From: Chryseobacterium sp. JM1
Lineage (GTDB): Bacteria > Bacteroidota > Bacteroidia > Flavobacteriales > Weeksellaceae
DNA: 64,000 nucleotides
Assembly (NCBI RefSeq): GCF_000737715.1
Contig: NZ_JPRN01000016.1
Coordinates: 24,829 to 88,828, forward strand
Direction of reading: 5' to 3'
Position 1 is the stretch's first letter, and the number at the start of each line of letters is the position of its first letter. The notes beneath the pieces were generated by a model. The model did not search any database, had not been told where the DNA came from, and saw only the letters and a list, made by a program, of their open reading frames with translations. A program made the position numbers and the translations under genes. Shown piece by piece: positions 8,016-16,730 of the stretch.

Positions 8016-8049
8016 TTGTATGATAGAAAGAATAGAATGAATATCTTTG
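8016..8049 (+). promoter_or_regulatory. Promoter (TTG-N23-TATCTTTG)
   Basis: A perfect -7 element TATCTTTG at 8042-8049 with TTG at 8016-8018. It lies inside the longest open frame of the next gene and therefore decides its start at 8070. Confidence 0.65.
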
Positions 8050-8069
8050 CACTCCAAATTATTCAGGAC

Positions 8070-9083
8070 ATGTTTTCAAAAATTATAGTACACAGAGTAG
8101 GAAATAAAATCAACGGAGAATCTTTAACGCTGTCTCAGGAAGAGCTGAAGCTGGAAGAAGGAATGGCAGAATTGCTTGAAGATTACTTTTTAGGTTCTTT
8201 TAAATCGGAAGAGACCTTCAATTTTTACAGTGACACGTATTTGGTCAATAATCCGGTATACAGTTCCGTATCCGAAATCTTTGAAGACAAAGCGAAATTC
8301 CTTTGGGAATCTGAAAATATTGCAAAACACCTTTTTGAAGCCGCTGAAAACCCTAGAGTTCAGGGTGGAGAACTGTTTATCGTACTTTTTGAAGAAGAAA
8401 GTGACCGTCCGGATAAAGTAGATAAAATCGGGATCTTTAAAACGGAAAAGAGAGAATCTTTCCTTAAAATTTCTCCTCAGGAAGAAACTTTTGACATTGA
8501 AAAAGACCAGGGAATCGGTTTGTCTAAAATCGATAAGGCAGCTTTAATTTACAACAATAATAAAGAAACGGGGTATGTGCTTTCTGTGGTTGACAACAAC
8601 AAAAACGGAGATATGTATTACTGGTTCGAGGATTTCCTGAAAGTAAAACAACGTGACGATGAATATTTCCACACGCAGGAAGCTTTAATGGTGTACAAAG
8701 ATTATATCACCAAACAACTTCCACAGGAATTTGAAGTTTCAAAAGCAGACCAGGCAGATTTCTTAAATAAATCTATCAATTTCTTTAAAGAAAAGGAAGA
8801 ATTTAAGCTGGACGAATTTGCCACTGAAGTATTGGGAGATGAGCATGTCATCGAAAGTTTTGTGAATTTCAAAACCGATTACGAGCAGGATATGCAGGTG
8901 AATATTGCTGAAGAATTCCCGATCAGTGAAGCGGCTGTAAAGAAAACACAGCGTCACTTCAAAAGTATCATTAAACTGGATAAAAACTTCCATATCTACA
9001 TCCACGGCGACAGACAGAAGCTGGAAATGGGCGAGGACGACAAAGGAAAATACTACAGACTTTACTTCGAAAAAGAAGTGTAA
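8070..9083 (+). CDS. Nucleoid-associated protein, NdpA/YejK family
   Basis: The protein is 337 aa from the start MFSKIIVHRVGNKINGE, the usual N-terminus of this family; the frame stays open 30 codons upstream, but a consensus promoter lies within that stretch. The family (37-kDa nucleoid-associated protein) binds DNA in the nucleoid. Typical features are the acidic body, the KVDKIGIFKTEKRESFLK strand pair, LSKIDKAALI and a C-terminal FHIYIHGDR segment. It is monocistronic. Its role in chromosome organisation or in defence-like contexts is not resolved here. Confidence 0.8.
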   Translation: MFSKIIVHRVGNKINGESLTLSQEELKLEEGMAELLEDYFLGSFKSEETFNFYSDTYLVNNPVYSSVSEIFEDKAKFLWESENIAKHLFEAAENPRVQGGELFIVLFEEESDRPDKVDKIGIFKTEKRESFLKISPQEETFDIEKDQGIGLSKIDKAALIYNNNKETGYVLSVVDNNKNGDMYYWFEDFLKVKQRDDEYFHTQEALMVYKDYITKQLPQEFEVSKADQADFLNKSINFFKEKEEFKLDEFATEVLGDEHVIESFVNFKTDYEQDMQVNIAEEFPISEAAVKKTQRHFKSIIKLDKNFHIYIHGDRQKLEMGEDDKGKYYRLYFEKEV

Positions 9084-9354
9084 TTACATGAGAGAGTCGG
9101 AGAGTTATAGAGTGAGAGGGTTTTAGAGTTTTGGAATGGTTGCTGGTTGCTGGTTGGTAGTGATGAAGTTAATAAGATGATTGTCTAAAAATCTTGGTTC
9201 CTGGCTCTTGTTTCTTGAATCTACCATTCACCATTCACTTGCGAAGCAAAATTCACTATTGACATTCTACATATAAAAAATCAACGAGGGCTAATTTTTA
9301 AATTGGTCCTCTTTTCGTATTGGGTATTTCACCCCTTTTCCCTTCCTTTGTGAG
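9084..9354. repeat. Intergenic repeat stretch
   Basis: No gene is seen. It carries GGTTGCTGGTTGCTGGTTGG, a CTTGGTTCCTGGCTCTTG element and one copy (9221-9264) of the interspersed repeat whose core is CTTGCGAAGCAAAATTCAC; related copies occur near 34.9, 35.0, 41.5 and 63.5-63.8 kb. Confidence 0.6.
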
Positions 9355-10128
9355 ATGAAAACAACCATTATCGATCTGTCCAAACCGATTCAGTACAATG
9401 CCGGAGACCCTTGGTTTATGAGGGTTAAGATCAAGCATAAGGCTCACAAAAAATCACATTGGCTGATCCGTCTGGCATTGAATCTTCCGTTCAGGCTTTT
9501 TCCGAAAAACTGGACAGGATGGGCAGATGATTCTATTAAAAATATGGGACTTCATGCGACAACCCATATTGATGCACCATGGCATTACGGTCCGGTGGTT
9601 GAAGGAAAACCTGCCAAGACGATTGATCAGATTCCTCTTGAATGGTGTTATGGAGACGGTATTGTCATCGACTGTACGCATAAAGAAGATTTTGTAGCCA
9701 TCACCATTGACGATCTGAAAAAAGATCTGGATAAAAACGGAATTATAATTCAGGAAGGAAATATTGTACTGATCCGAACCGATCGTGATAAAATGATGGG
9801 AACCCCGGATTTTGTAGAAAAAGGAACGGGAATGAGCAAGGAAGCCACCGAATGGCTGATCAACCAGGGTGTAAAAGTAATGGGAATCGATCAGTGGGGT
9901 TGGGATCTTCCGTTAAAATTTATGGCTAAAAAAGCTAAAGAACTCAATGATCCGGAATATTTCTGGGAAGGGCACCGTGTCGGCATAGAAAAAGAATATT
10001 TACACATCGAGCAGCTTACCAATCTCGCGGCATTGCCGTCTTCAGGATTTAAAATCAGTGTATTTCCATTGAAAATTGTAGGTGGTTCTGCCGCGCCGGC
10101 CAGGGTAGTGGCGATTATCAATCCTTAG
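9355..10128 (+). CDS. Cyclase-family metal-dependent hydrolase
   Basis: The 257-aa protein belongs to the cyclase/kynurenine-formamidase-like superfamily. The metal-binding signature LHATTHIDAPWHYG lies near residue 65 (family HxGTHxDxPxH, here with Ala-Thr in place of Gly), and a second conserved part is GIDQWGWDLP. It is cytosolic and likely hydrolyses an amide, lactone or cyclic ester. No kynurenine-pathway gene is nearby, so the substrate is open. It stands alone, convergent with sdhB. Confidence 0.8.
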   Translation: MKTTIIDLSKPIQYNAGDPWFMRVKIKHKAHKKSHWLIRLALNLPFRLFPKNWTGWADDSIKNMGLHATTHIDAPWHYGPVVEGKPAKTIDQIPLEWCYGDGIVIDCTHKEDFVAITIDDLKKDLDKNGIIIQEGNIVLIRTDRDKMMGTPDFVEKGTGMSKEATEWLINQGVKVMGIDQWGWDLPLKFMAKKAKELNDPEYFWEGHRVGIEKEYLHIEQLTNLAALPSSGFKISVFPLKIVGGSAAPARVVAIINP

Positions 10129-10140
10129 GCTGGAAGTTAC

Positions 10141-10171
10141 CCCTTGTCAAGGTTCTGAACCTTGACAAGGG
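10141..10171. repeat. Perfect 14-bp inverted repeat
   Basis: CCCTTGTCAAGGTT and AACCTTGACAAGGG are separated by CTG, between two convergent genes. There is no T-run on either strand, so it may be a repeat-type palindrome rather than a classical terminator. Confidence 0.6.
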
Positions 10172-10183
10172 TAGTCTTCACAA

Positions 10184-10933
10184 CTATTTTTTCCTGAAGA
10201 ACAGCGCTCTTCCGTATTCATAGTTCATTCTGGCAATATTCAGTACAGAAATTCCCTGAGGACATTCCACTTCACAGGCCTCCGTATTGGAGCAATGCCC
10301 GAAAAGTTCATGATCCATCTGGCTGACCATATTCAGGACACGGCCGCTTCTTTCCTCTTTACCTTGGGGAAGAAGAACCATATGAGTGATTTTCGCAGAA
10401 GTGAATAAGGCAGCACTTCCGTTTTTACAGGTGGCCACACATGCCCCACATCCGATACAGGCGGCTGAATCAAAAGCTTCCTCAGCAGTTTGATGAGTGA
10501 CTGCAATTGCTGTAGCATCAGGAGCTTGCCCTGTATTGACGGATACAAATCCACCTGAAGAAATAATTCTGTCAAAAGCCGACCGGTCTACTTTAAGGTC
10601 TTTTTTTACCGGAAAAGCTTCTGCCCGGAAAGGTTCAATTAAAATCGTTTCACCATTTTTAAAAGACCGTAAGTGAAGCTGACAGGTCGTCGTATTTTTT
10701 AATGGTCCGTGGGCAATTCCATTGATCATCATACCGCACTGTCCGCAAATTCCTTCACGGCAATCGTGATCGAATTCTACAGGTTCGTTGCCTTCCGTAA
10801 TGAGTTTTTCATTTAAAGTATCCAGCATTTCCAGGAAAGACATGTGAGGATTCAGTTCTTTCAGATCATAACTGACCAGTTTCCCTTCGCTCTTTGTGTC
10901 TTTCTGTCTCCATATCTTAAGATGTAAATCCAT
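10184..10933 (-). CDS. sdhB: Succinate dehydrogenase/fumarate reductase iron-sulfur subunit
   Basis: The 249-aa protein carries the [2Fe-2S] ligands in DCREGICGQCG and CQLH (Cys58, 63, 66, 84) and the [4Fe-4S]/[3Fe-4S] ligands in CIGCGACVATCKNGS and CEVECPQGI. It passes electrons between the flavoprotein and the quinone-binding membrane subunit of respiratory complex II. It is last in the operon porin-transporter-sdhC-sdhA-sdhB, 12 bases after sdhA. Direction of the reaction (succinate oxidation or fumarate reduction) cannot be told from this subunit. Confidence 0.95.
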   Translation of the reverse strand: MDLHLKIWRQKDTKSEGKLVSYDLKELNPHMSFLEMLDTLNEKLITEGNEPVEFDHDCREGICGQCGMMINGIAHGPLKNTTTCQLHLRSFKNGETILIEPFRAEAFPVKKDLKVDRSAFDRIISSGGFVSVNTGQAPDATAIAVTHQTAEEAFDSAACIGCGACVATCKNGSAALFTSAKITHMVLLPQGKEERSGRVLNMVSQMDHELFGHCSNTEACEVECPQGISVLNIARMNYEYGRALFFRKK

Positions 10934-10945
10934 AATGTTTGTTTT

Positions 10946-12862
10946 TTATTTGTAGCTTCTTACCGTTGGCTGTATTTCTTCAAATACCAGTGGTTCTCTG
11001 ATTAGCTCATGTTCATTGTTTTCACCAGCCCATGCCCATGCGGAGATAAACTGATATTCGGTATCATTCCTTAAAGCTTCTCCGTCCGGAGTTTGATATT
11101 CTTCCCGGAAGTGAGCACCGCAGGATTCATTTCGGGTTAATGCATCATAGCACATCAGCTCACCGATCTCGAAATAATCGGCGACGCGGCCGGCTTTTTC
11201 AAGTTCCGTATTCATCGTGTCACCCTGTCCTGAAACCCGTACATCCCGGTAAAATTCCTGTTTTAATTTCCTGATTTCTCCGATGGCATATTTCAGACCT
11301 TCTTCATTTCTGGCTAAACCGCAGTAATCATATAAAAGTTTTCCTAAAGTTTTGTGGAAATAATCAACGGTTTTGGTCCCTCTGATGCTGATGAAATCCA
11401 GAATCTGTTTTTTTACAGCATTTTCGGCGGCTTCAAACTCAGGACTATCCGCTGAAATTTTTCCGGTATGAATCTCATCAGCCAGATAATTGGCAATGGT
11501 ATAAGGCGCAATAAAATAACCGTCTACAGAAGCCTGAAGCAGTGAATTGGCTCCCAATCTGTTCGCTCCGTGATCTGCAAAATTAGCCTCACCTAAAGCA
11601 AAAAGTCCGGGAATAGTAGTCATCAGTTCATAATCCACCCAAAGTCCGCCCATTGAGAAGTGGGCAGAAGGAGAGATCATCATCGGTTCATTATAAGCAT
11701 TGTATCCTGTGATTTTAAGATACATATCAAATAAGTTTCCGTATTTCTCCTGAATCTTTTCCTTTCCCTGTTCCCGTATCGCTTTAGAGAAATCAAGATA
11801 CACTGCATTTTTCAAAGGCCCGATTCCAAAACCGGCATCAATTCTTTCTTTAGCAGCACGGGAAGAGATATCTCTCGGAGCCAGATTTCCAAAAGCAGGA
11901 TATCTACGTTCCAGATAATAATCTCTTTCGTTTTCCGGAATATCATTGGGAAGTCTCGTTTCATCAGCTTTTGAGGGAACCCAGATTCTTCCGTCATTAC
12001 GTAATGATTCTGACATCAGGGTTAATTTAGACTGATAATCTCCCGATTGCGGAAGAGAAGTCGGATGCACCTGAATCCAGCTCGGGGAAGCCATCAAAGC
12101 TCCTTTTTTATGAGCCCGCCAGATTGCAGAACCATTACATCCCATGGCTAAGGTCGATAGGTAATAAATTTTCCCATAACCTCCGGTAGCCAGAACGACT
12201 GCATGAGCAGCATGTCTTTCAATTTCTCCGGTATCTAAATTTCTGACGATAATGCCTCGTGCTTTACCATCGATCATCACCAGATCAAGCATTTCATGTC
12301 GGGAATACTGCTGTACGGTTCCTTTTCCAACCTGTCTCATCAGCGCCTGATAAGCTCCAAGAAGGAGCTGTTGTCCGGTTTGTCCCCTTGCATAAAAGGT
12401 CCGGCTCACCTGAACCCCACCGAAGGAACGGTTGTTGAGATATCCGCCATATTCGCGTCCGAACGGAACGCCCTGCGCTACGGCCTGATCGATGAGGTTT
12501 AAAGAACATTCCGCCATCCGGTAAACATTGGCTTCACGGGCTCTGAAATCTCCGCCTTTTAAAGTGTCTACGAACATTCTGTAAACACTGTCGCCATCAT
12601 TTTTATAATTTTTAGCGGCATTCACGCCACCTTGTGCTGCTACGGAGTGGGCTCTCCGCGGGCTGTCCTGGAAACAGAATGATTTGACATTGTAACCCAT
12701 TTCACCCAGAGAAGCAGCAACAGAGCTTCCAGCCAGTCCGGTTCCAACGACAATAACGTCCAGCTTTTTACGGTTGGCAGGATTAACGAGCTTAGCTTTC
12801 TTTTTATAATTGTCCCATTTTTGTTCCAATGGGCCTTGAGGTATTTTTGAATTTAAAATCAT
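10946..12862 (-). CDS. sdhA: Succinate dehydrogenase/fumarate reductase flavoprotein subunit
   Basis: The protein is 638 aa from the start MILNSKIPQGPLEQKW, 11 bases after the sdhC stop; the open frame extends 72 codons upstream, but that part overlaps sdhC and has no flavoprotein sequence. The FAD-binding motif VVGTGLAGSS is at 38-47, and RRAHSVAAQGGVNAA holds the His for covalent FAD (His72). The active-site and C-terminal parts (GHGANRLGANSLLQA-like, NESCGAHFREE) are intact. It is the Bacteroidota type that pairs with a single five-helix SdhC. Subunit of complex II on the inner membrane. Confidence 0.95.
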   Translation of the reverse strand: MILNSKIPQGPLEQKWDNYKKKAKLVNPANRKKLDVIVVGTGLAGSSVAASLGEMGYNVKSFCFQDSPRRAHSVAAQGGVNAAKNYKNDGDSVYRMFVDTLKGGDFRAREANVYRMAECSLNLIDQAVAQGVPFGREYGGYLNNRSFGGVQVSRTFYARGQTGQQLLLGAYQALMRQVGKGTVQQYSRHEMLDLVMIDGKARGIIVRNLDTGEIERHAAHAVVLATGGYGKIYYLSTLAMGCNGSAIWRAHKKGALMASPSWIQVHPTSLPQSGDYQSKLTLMSESLRNDGRIWVPSKADETRLPNDIPENERDYYLERRYPAFGNLAPRDISSRAAKERIDAGFGIGPLKNAVYLDFSKAIREQGKEKIQEKYGNLFDMYLKITGYNAYNEPMMISPSAHFSMGGLWVDYELMTTIPGLFALGEANFADHGANRLGANSLLQASVDGYFIAPYTIANYLADEIHTGKISADSPEFEAAENAVKKQILDFISIRGTKTVDYFHKTLGKLLYDYCGLARNEEGLKYAIGEIRKLKQEFYRDVRVSGQGDTMNTELEKAGRVADYFEIGELMCYDALTRNESCGAHFREEYQTPDGEALRNDTEYQFISAWAWAGENNEHELIREPLVFEEIQPTVRSYK

Positions 12863-12873
12863 AACTTTTCTGT

Positions 12874-13530
12874 TTAATGGGCAGTAAAGAATACGTAAAC
12901 GGGCATCAGCGCAAAACCTATACTGATAATCAGTGCATAGACAATTCCGGCGGTTTTGAACCATTTTACAAACTTGGGGTGAAATAATCCCAGCGTTCTG
13001 GCGGCACTGTGAATTCCATGAATCAGATGATAGCATAAAGCTCCCATTGATAGCACATAAATAATAACATACCACCATTCCTTGAAAACCGTTACGACAA
13101 GGATGTACAGATCCTTATTCCCGTTGGCATCCAGCGGCGGTTTTCCGAATTTGTAGACATACCAGAAATTCTGAAAGTGAATCACCAGAAAGATCAGGAT
13201 CAGCGTACCGAGAATTCCCATATTGCGTGAATACCATTTACTGGATCTTCCGCGGTTTTCCGACTGATAATGACCTCCCGATTTTTTATTTTTCAGGGTA
13301 ATCACCAGTCCATCCAGAGCATGCAGAATAATACTTGCATACAGAACGTATGAAACCATTTTGATCAGAATATTTCCGGACAGAAAATGCGAATAGGCAT
13401 TAAACTGCAGGTGCGCCTGCTCCGGCGGAAGAAACAGCTGGAGATTTCCCAAGAAATGGATCAACAGAAAGAAGCTCAGGAATAATCCTGTAAGGCACAT
13501 CAGCATTTTTCTTGACAAGGTTGACAGCAT
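12874..13530 (-). CDS. sdhC: Succinate dehydrogenase cytochrome b subunit (five-helix type)
   Basis: The 218-aa protein has five hydrophobic helices, with conserved His in LLIHFLGNLQLF, ILHALDGLVIT, VIHFQNFWYVYKFG and CYHLIHGIHSAARTLG, as expected for the di-heme type B anchor. It binds two b hemes and the quinone and anchors SdhAB. It lies 16 bases after the transporter stop and 11 bases before sdhA. Confidence 0.93.
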   Translation of the reverse strand: MLSTLSRKMLMCLTGLFLSFFLLIHFLGNLQLFLPPEQAHLQFNAYSHFLSGNILIKMVSYVLYASIILHALDGLVITLKNKKSGGHYQSENRGRSSKWYSRNMGILGTLILIFLVIHFQNFWYVYKFGKPPLDANGNKDLYILVVTVFKEWWYVIIYVLSMGALCYHLIHGIHSAARTLGLFHPKFVKWFKTAGIVYALIISIGFALMPVYVFFTAH

Positions 13531-13546
13531 ATTTTTGATTTAATGA

Positions 13547-14977
13547 TTAATAATATCCTAAAACTTTCATCCAAAGTCCTCCTACGACCATATAGATGAT
13601 GAGTAAAACAATTCCGATTTCAAGGCCTCTCAGCCACCAGGCTTTCAGTTCAACATAGCCACTTCCGTAGAATACCGGAGCAGGGCCATGACCGTAGTGG
13701 GTAAGTACCCCATAAATTGAACCTAAGAAACCAAGCATCATAGCCAACAACATTGGAGGAATTCCCAAAGAAACACCAACTCCCAATAGTGCTGCATACA
13801 TCGCAGCCACATGAGCCGTTGCACTTGCGAAAATATAGTGGCTGAAAAAGTACACGACAATGATCACCGGAAAGGCAACCTGCCAGCTTAATCCGCCTAT
13901 TTTTACTTTGATCAGATCACTGAACCATCCAATGAAACCGAGCTCGTTTAAAGAACTGGCCATCATCACCAGAACCGCAAACCAAACGATGGTATCCCAG
14001 GCGCCTTTTTCGCCTTTAATATCTTCCCACGTCAGAACTGAAGTAAGAAGTAACATGGTAAGTCCAATGAAAGCCGTTGTGGTGGCATCAATAGACAATG
14101 CTCCTCCAAATATCCAAAGGGCCAAAAGAATAAAGAAAGCCAGTAACATCAACCATTCGTTTCTGGAAATAGGTCCCATTTCTTTTAATTTTTGAGCTGC
14201 CATTTTCGGGGCATCACCAGTTTTTTTCAATTCAGGCGGATATAATTTATACAAAACCAACGGGACCACGAAGAATGCAACTAAGCCCGGAACGAAACCG
14301 GCTGCAGCCCATGACATCCACGTAATATTGATTCCTAAATTCGCTGCAAATTTCTGACACATCGGATTACTCGCAGTCCCGGTAAGGAACATAGATGAAG
14401 CGATGAGGTTCATATAATAACTGTTCAGGGTAAGGAAAGAACCCAGTTTTCTGTGGGTTTCCGGTTTTTCAGGAACGGAATCGAAACTGATGGCCATAGA
14501 TTTCATGATCGGGTAGATGATTCCGCCTCCTCTTGCCGTATTACTCGGAATGGCGGGAGCCAGACATACATCGGCAAGTCCAAGCCCGTAAGCGAGTCCC
14601 AATGAGCTTTTCCCGAAGATTCGGATGAATAAAAAAGCAATCCTGTTTCCCAGTCCGGTTTTGATAAATCCTCTGGCGATAAAGAATGAGATCCCGATCA
14701 GCCAGATCACCTTATCCCCAAATCCGGAAAGTGCTTTTGTAATTGATTTTCCGGCATCTCCCGGTGCAACTACCTGAGTAAGCGCTGTAAATGCAATGGC
14801 CATCATACACATGGTGCCCATTGGCGCTGCTTTAAGGATGATTCCTAAGATGGTGGCCGCAAAAATAGCGAACAGATGCCAGGCATTTTCAGCGACGCCT
14901 TCCGGAGCCGGAATAAACCATATGATCAGCGCAACGGCAAACGTTATCGCGGTATTTCTGATATTAATTTCTTTCAT
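13547..14977 (-). CDS. DASS-family di/tricarboxylate transporter
   Basis: The 476-aa protein has about 12-14 hydrophobic segments and DASS (SLC13/CitT) signatures: the inverted-repeat SNT motif in PSNTARGGG (near residue 147) and its second half in FASATAHVAAMYAAL. It probably imports or exchanges C4-dicarboxylates such as succinate, malate or fumarate over the inner membrane. Being between a porin and sdhCAB supports that substrate. The SNT motif is intact. Whether it is an Na+ symporter or an antiporter is undetermined. Confidence 0.85.
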   Translation of the reverse strand: MKEINIRNTAITFAVALIIWFIPAPEGVAENAWHLFAIFAATILGIILKAAPMGTMCMMAIAFTALTQVVAPGDAGKSITKALSGFGDKVIWLIGISFFIARGFIKTGLGNRIAFLFIRIFGKSSLGLAYGLGLADVCLAPAIPSNTARGGGIIYPIMKSMAISFDSVPEKPETHRKLGSFLTLNSYYMNLIASSMFLTGTASNPMCQKFAANLGINITWMSWAAAGFVPGLVAFFVVPLVLYKLYPPELKKTGDAPKMAAQKLKEMGPISRNEWLMLLAFFILLALWIFGGALSIDATTTAFIGLTMLLLTSVLTWEDIKGEKGAWDTIVWFAVLVMMASSLNELGFIGWFSDLIKVKIGGLSWQVAFPVIIVVYFFSHYIFASATAHVAAMYAALLGVGVSLGIPPMLLAMMLGFLGSIYGVLTHYGHGPAPVFYGSGYVELKAWWLRGLEIGIVLLIIYMVVGGLWMKVLGYY

Positions 14978-14998
14978 GATCTATAAATATTTAAGCGG

Positions 14999-16159
14999 TT
15001 AAAATCTACTTTGCACCTGAACAATGAATAGATTGTTGTTGTATTGTGATGTGTTGTCTACCTGATGTTTGTACCGGTCGAACTGCATACCCAGCTGGAT
15101 TCTTGCTCCATAGTTTTTCAGGAATTCCAGCCCGAACATCGGCGTTATGGTCTGTCTTGGATTGGAGTTCAGCCTGAAATTGGTATCCAGATATTCGTAT
15201 CGACAGGAGAGTTCGAAGGCGCTGAGGTTTTTATGATTGATCTCGTAGCGTACATTCGGAAGGAAATAAGCGCCACGGATCAGATATTGGTCAGGATTGG
15301 AAGGCCTCAGTTCCGGATCTATCGTGTTGTAAAGAACGTGATTGGTCGCCTGTTTGGCTTCCAGCTGCATATCCAGACTCCATTTCGGGTCAAACTGGAT
15401 CAGTGAGCTGAGGTCAATTCCTACGGCGTATACTTTTTTGCTTAATACTTCACCGACACCTCCGTTCAGGCCGATGTTGAAATTATACTTTTTAGACAAA
15501 CCGAAAACCAATCTCGTGGAATACTGCTTCCCGTCGTCGTTGTCATTGATCTGATTTTTCCCGTTTCCATTGACGACTGATACCGCATACTGGAAAGGAA
15601 TTTGGCCCAGTTGAAGCTGCCCTGTTGCAGAAAGCCCGATCTGGAAGCTTGTCCAGCCCAGTTTTCCAAATTCTGTATACTGATTGGACCAATCCAGAGA
15701 TTTGATGATGTCAATAGGATACGTTTCTTCAATTCCGAACCATGGTCTGAATTGTCCGACTGTAAAGGCGAGCTTGGGATTGAAGGTGTATTTCAGGTAA
15801 GCATTTTCAAGGACCCTGCTTTTGGGATCGTTTTTAAAGTCAGCGAGGTTGGCAAGTGCTACGACTTCCGTTCTTTTGCTGATCTGTGCGCGTACCTGAA
15901 CCCTCATGTACTTGAGCATGAAATTGTTGCTGGTTCCCGACCCATCCGCATGATGCAAACCGTTTACATCTACATCTTTAGTCATGCCTACGAGATAACG
16001 TGCCTGGAAAAGGCCTTTGATCTGAAGCACCGGATATTTCACATGGTCTTCCTCCTGCTTGTTCTGCTGCAGAGAATCCTGGATCTGTGCGCTGGCGGAA
16101 AAACCTGCCAACAGGGCACAAAAGATCAGACTTCTCTTTTTTGGTGAAAAAAGGGTCAT
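14999..16159 (-). CDS. Outer-membrane porin (OprO/OprP-like)
   Basis: The 386-aa protein has a signal peptide (SLIFCALLAGFSASA) and an alternating amphipathic beta pattern, ending in VQVQSRF with a C-terminal Phe as outer-membrane barrels do. The segments FTVGQFRPWFGIEE and LENAYLKYTFNPKL resemble phosphate-selective porin O/P family strands. In this operon it likely supplies the transporter with dicarboxylates. Phosphate specificity should not be assumed. Confidence 0.82.
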   Translation of the reverse strand: MTLFSPKKRSLIFCALLAGFSASAQIQDSLQQNKQEEDHVKYPVLQIKGLFQARYLVGMTKDVDVNGLHHADGSGTSNNFMLKYMRVQVRAQISKRTEVVALANLADFKNDPKSRVLENAYLKYTFNPKLAFTVGQFRPWFGIEETYPIDIIKSLDWSNQYTEFGKLGWTSFQIGLSATGQLQLGQIPFQYAVSVVNGNGKNQINDNDDGKQYSTRLVFGLSKKYNFNIGLNGGVGEVLSKKVYAVGIDLSSLIQFDPKWSLDMQLEAKQATNHVLYNTIDPELRPSNPDQYLIRGAYFLPNVRYEINHKNLSAFELSCRYEYLDTNFRLNSNPRQTITPMFGLEFLKNYGARIQLGMQFDRYKHQVDNTSQYNNNLFIVQVQSRF

Positions 16160-16181
16160 AGTATTTGTGTTTAAAAAATTA

Positions 16182-16349
16182 TTATTGAGACGCCTGGAAA
16201 TTGGAAATGGACTTCCTCCAATTCATGGAACTTAGCGTAGGCATCGAGTTTTCCGAATCTTTGTAGGCTTTTCCACTACAGGCTTCGCAATGAATTCCGA
16301 TTCCTGATATGGGGATAGGGGTGAGGATAATTAAAGGGAACTTTTTCAT
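16182..16349 (-). CDS. Possible 55-aa leader protein of the porin operon
   Basis: From MKKFPLIILTPIPISGIGIH the frame is open for 55 codons, ending 22 bases before the porin start. The N-terminus is hydrophobic and there are two Cys (CEAC). It might be a tiny exported protein or a chance frame. An upstream ATG adds 16 residues of poor quality. No homology is recognised. Confidence 0.3.
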   Translation of the reverse strand: MKKFPLIILTPIPISGIGIHCEACSGKAYKDSENSMPTLSSMNWRKSISNFQASQ

Positions 16350-16705
16350 AGTCTGATTATTTGAATTTAAATGAGAGTTTAATTGAAAATAATGCAAAAA
16401 AATTCAATAATTTCTAAACGTATTCATTATTTGGTGATATAAATTTAATAAATTTTGTTTAATTAACATAATTATTTTAGGAGTTAATGTAAAATTCATG
16501 TGATGAATCATGATGGGAAAATTAAACTTGACCGGCTTTTAAATTTTTAGTATATTATAAATTAAATGCCATTATCAGTATTGAAAAAGCAAGCGTATCC
16601 GAGCTGAAAATCAGATGTATTCATGTCACGGATTGCAGGGATGACGGTGTTTTAAGGACTTCCGTGATTTCGTACCACAAAGTAATATGTCGTTAAAAAA
16701 ATCGT
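16350..16705. other. AT-rich divergent intergenic region
   Basis: About 350 bases between the porin operon and the phytochrome gene. No supported gene is seen. It must hold the promoter of the minus-strand operon, for which no convincing TAnnTTTG was found. Confidence 0.5.
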
Positions 16706-16713
16706 TATATTTG
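16706..16713 (+). promoter_or_regulatory. -7 element of the phytochrome operon
   Basis: TATATTTG is a full match to TAnnTTTG, 17 bases before the ATG. A -33 TTG at normal spacing is not obvious, so an activator may be needed. Confidence 0.55.
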
Positions 16714-16730
16714 GTAGATCAAAGAAAAAT

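Noticed and set aside
7980..8069. 30-codon extension of the nucleoid-associated protein
   Set aside because: A consensus promoter lies within it; the family begins at MFSKIIVHRVGN.
10141..10171. Perfect palindrome as a terminator
   Set aside because: No T-run on either strand; recorded as a repeat.
12863..13078. 72-codon N-terminal extension of sdhA
   Set aside because: It overlaps sdhC in another frame and has no flavoprotein similarity; MILNSKIPQG is the natural start.
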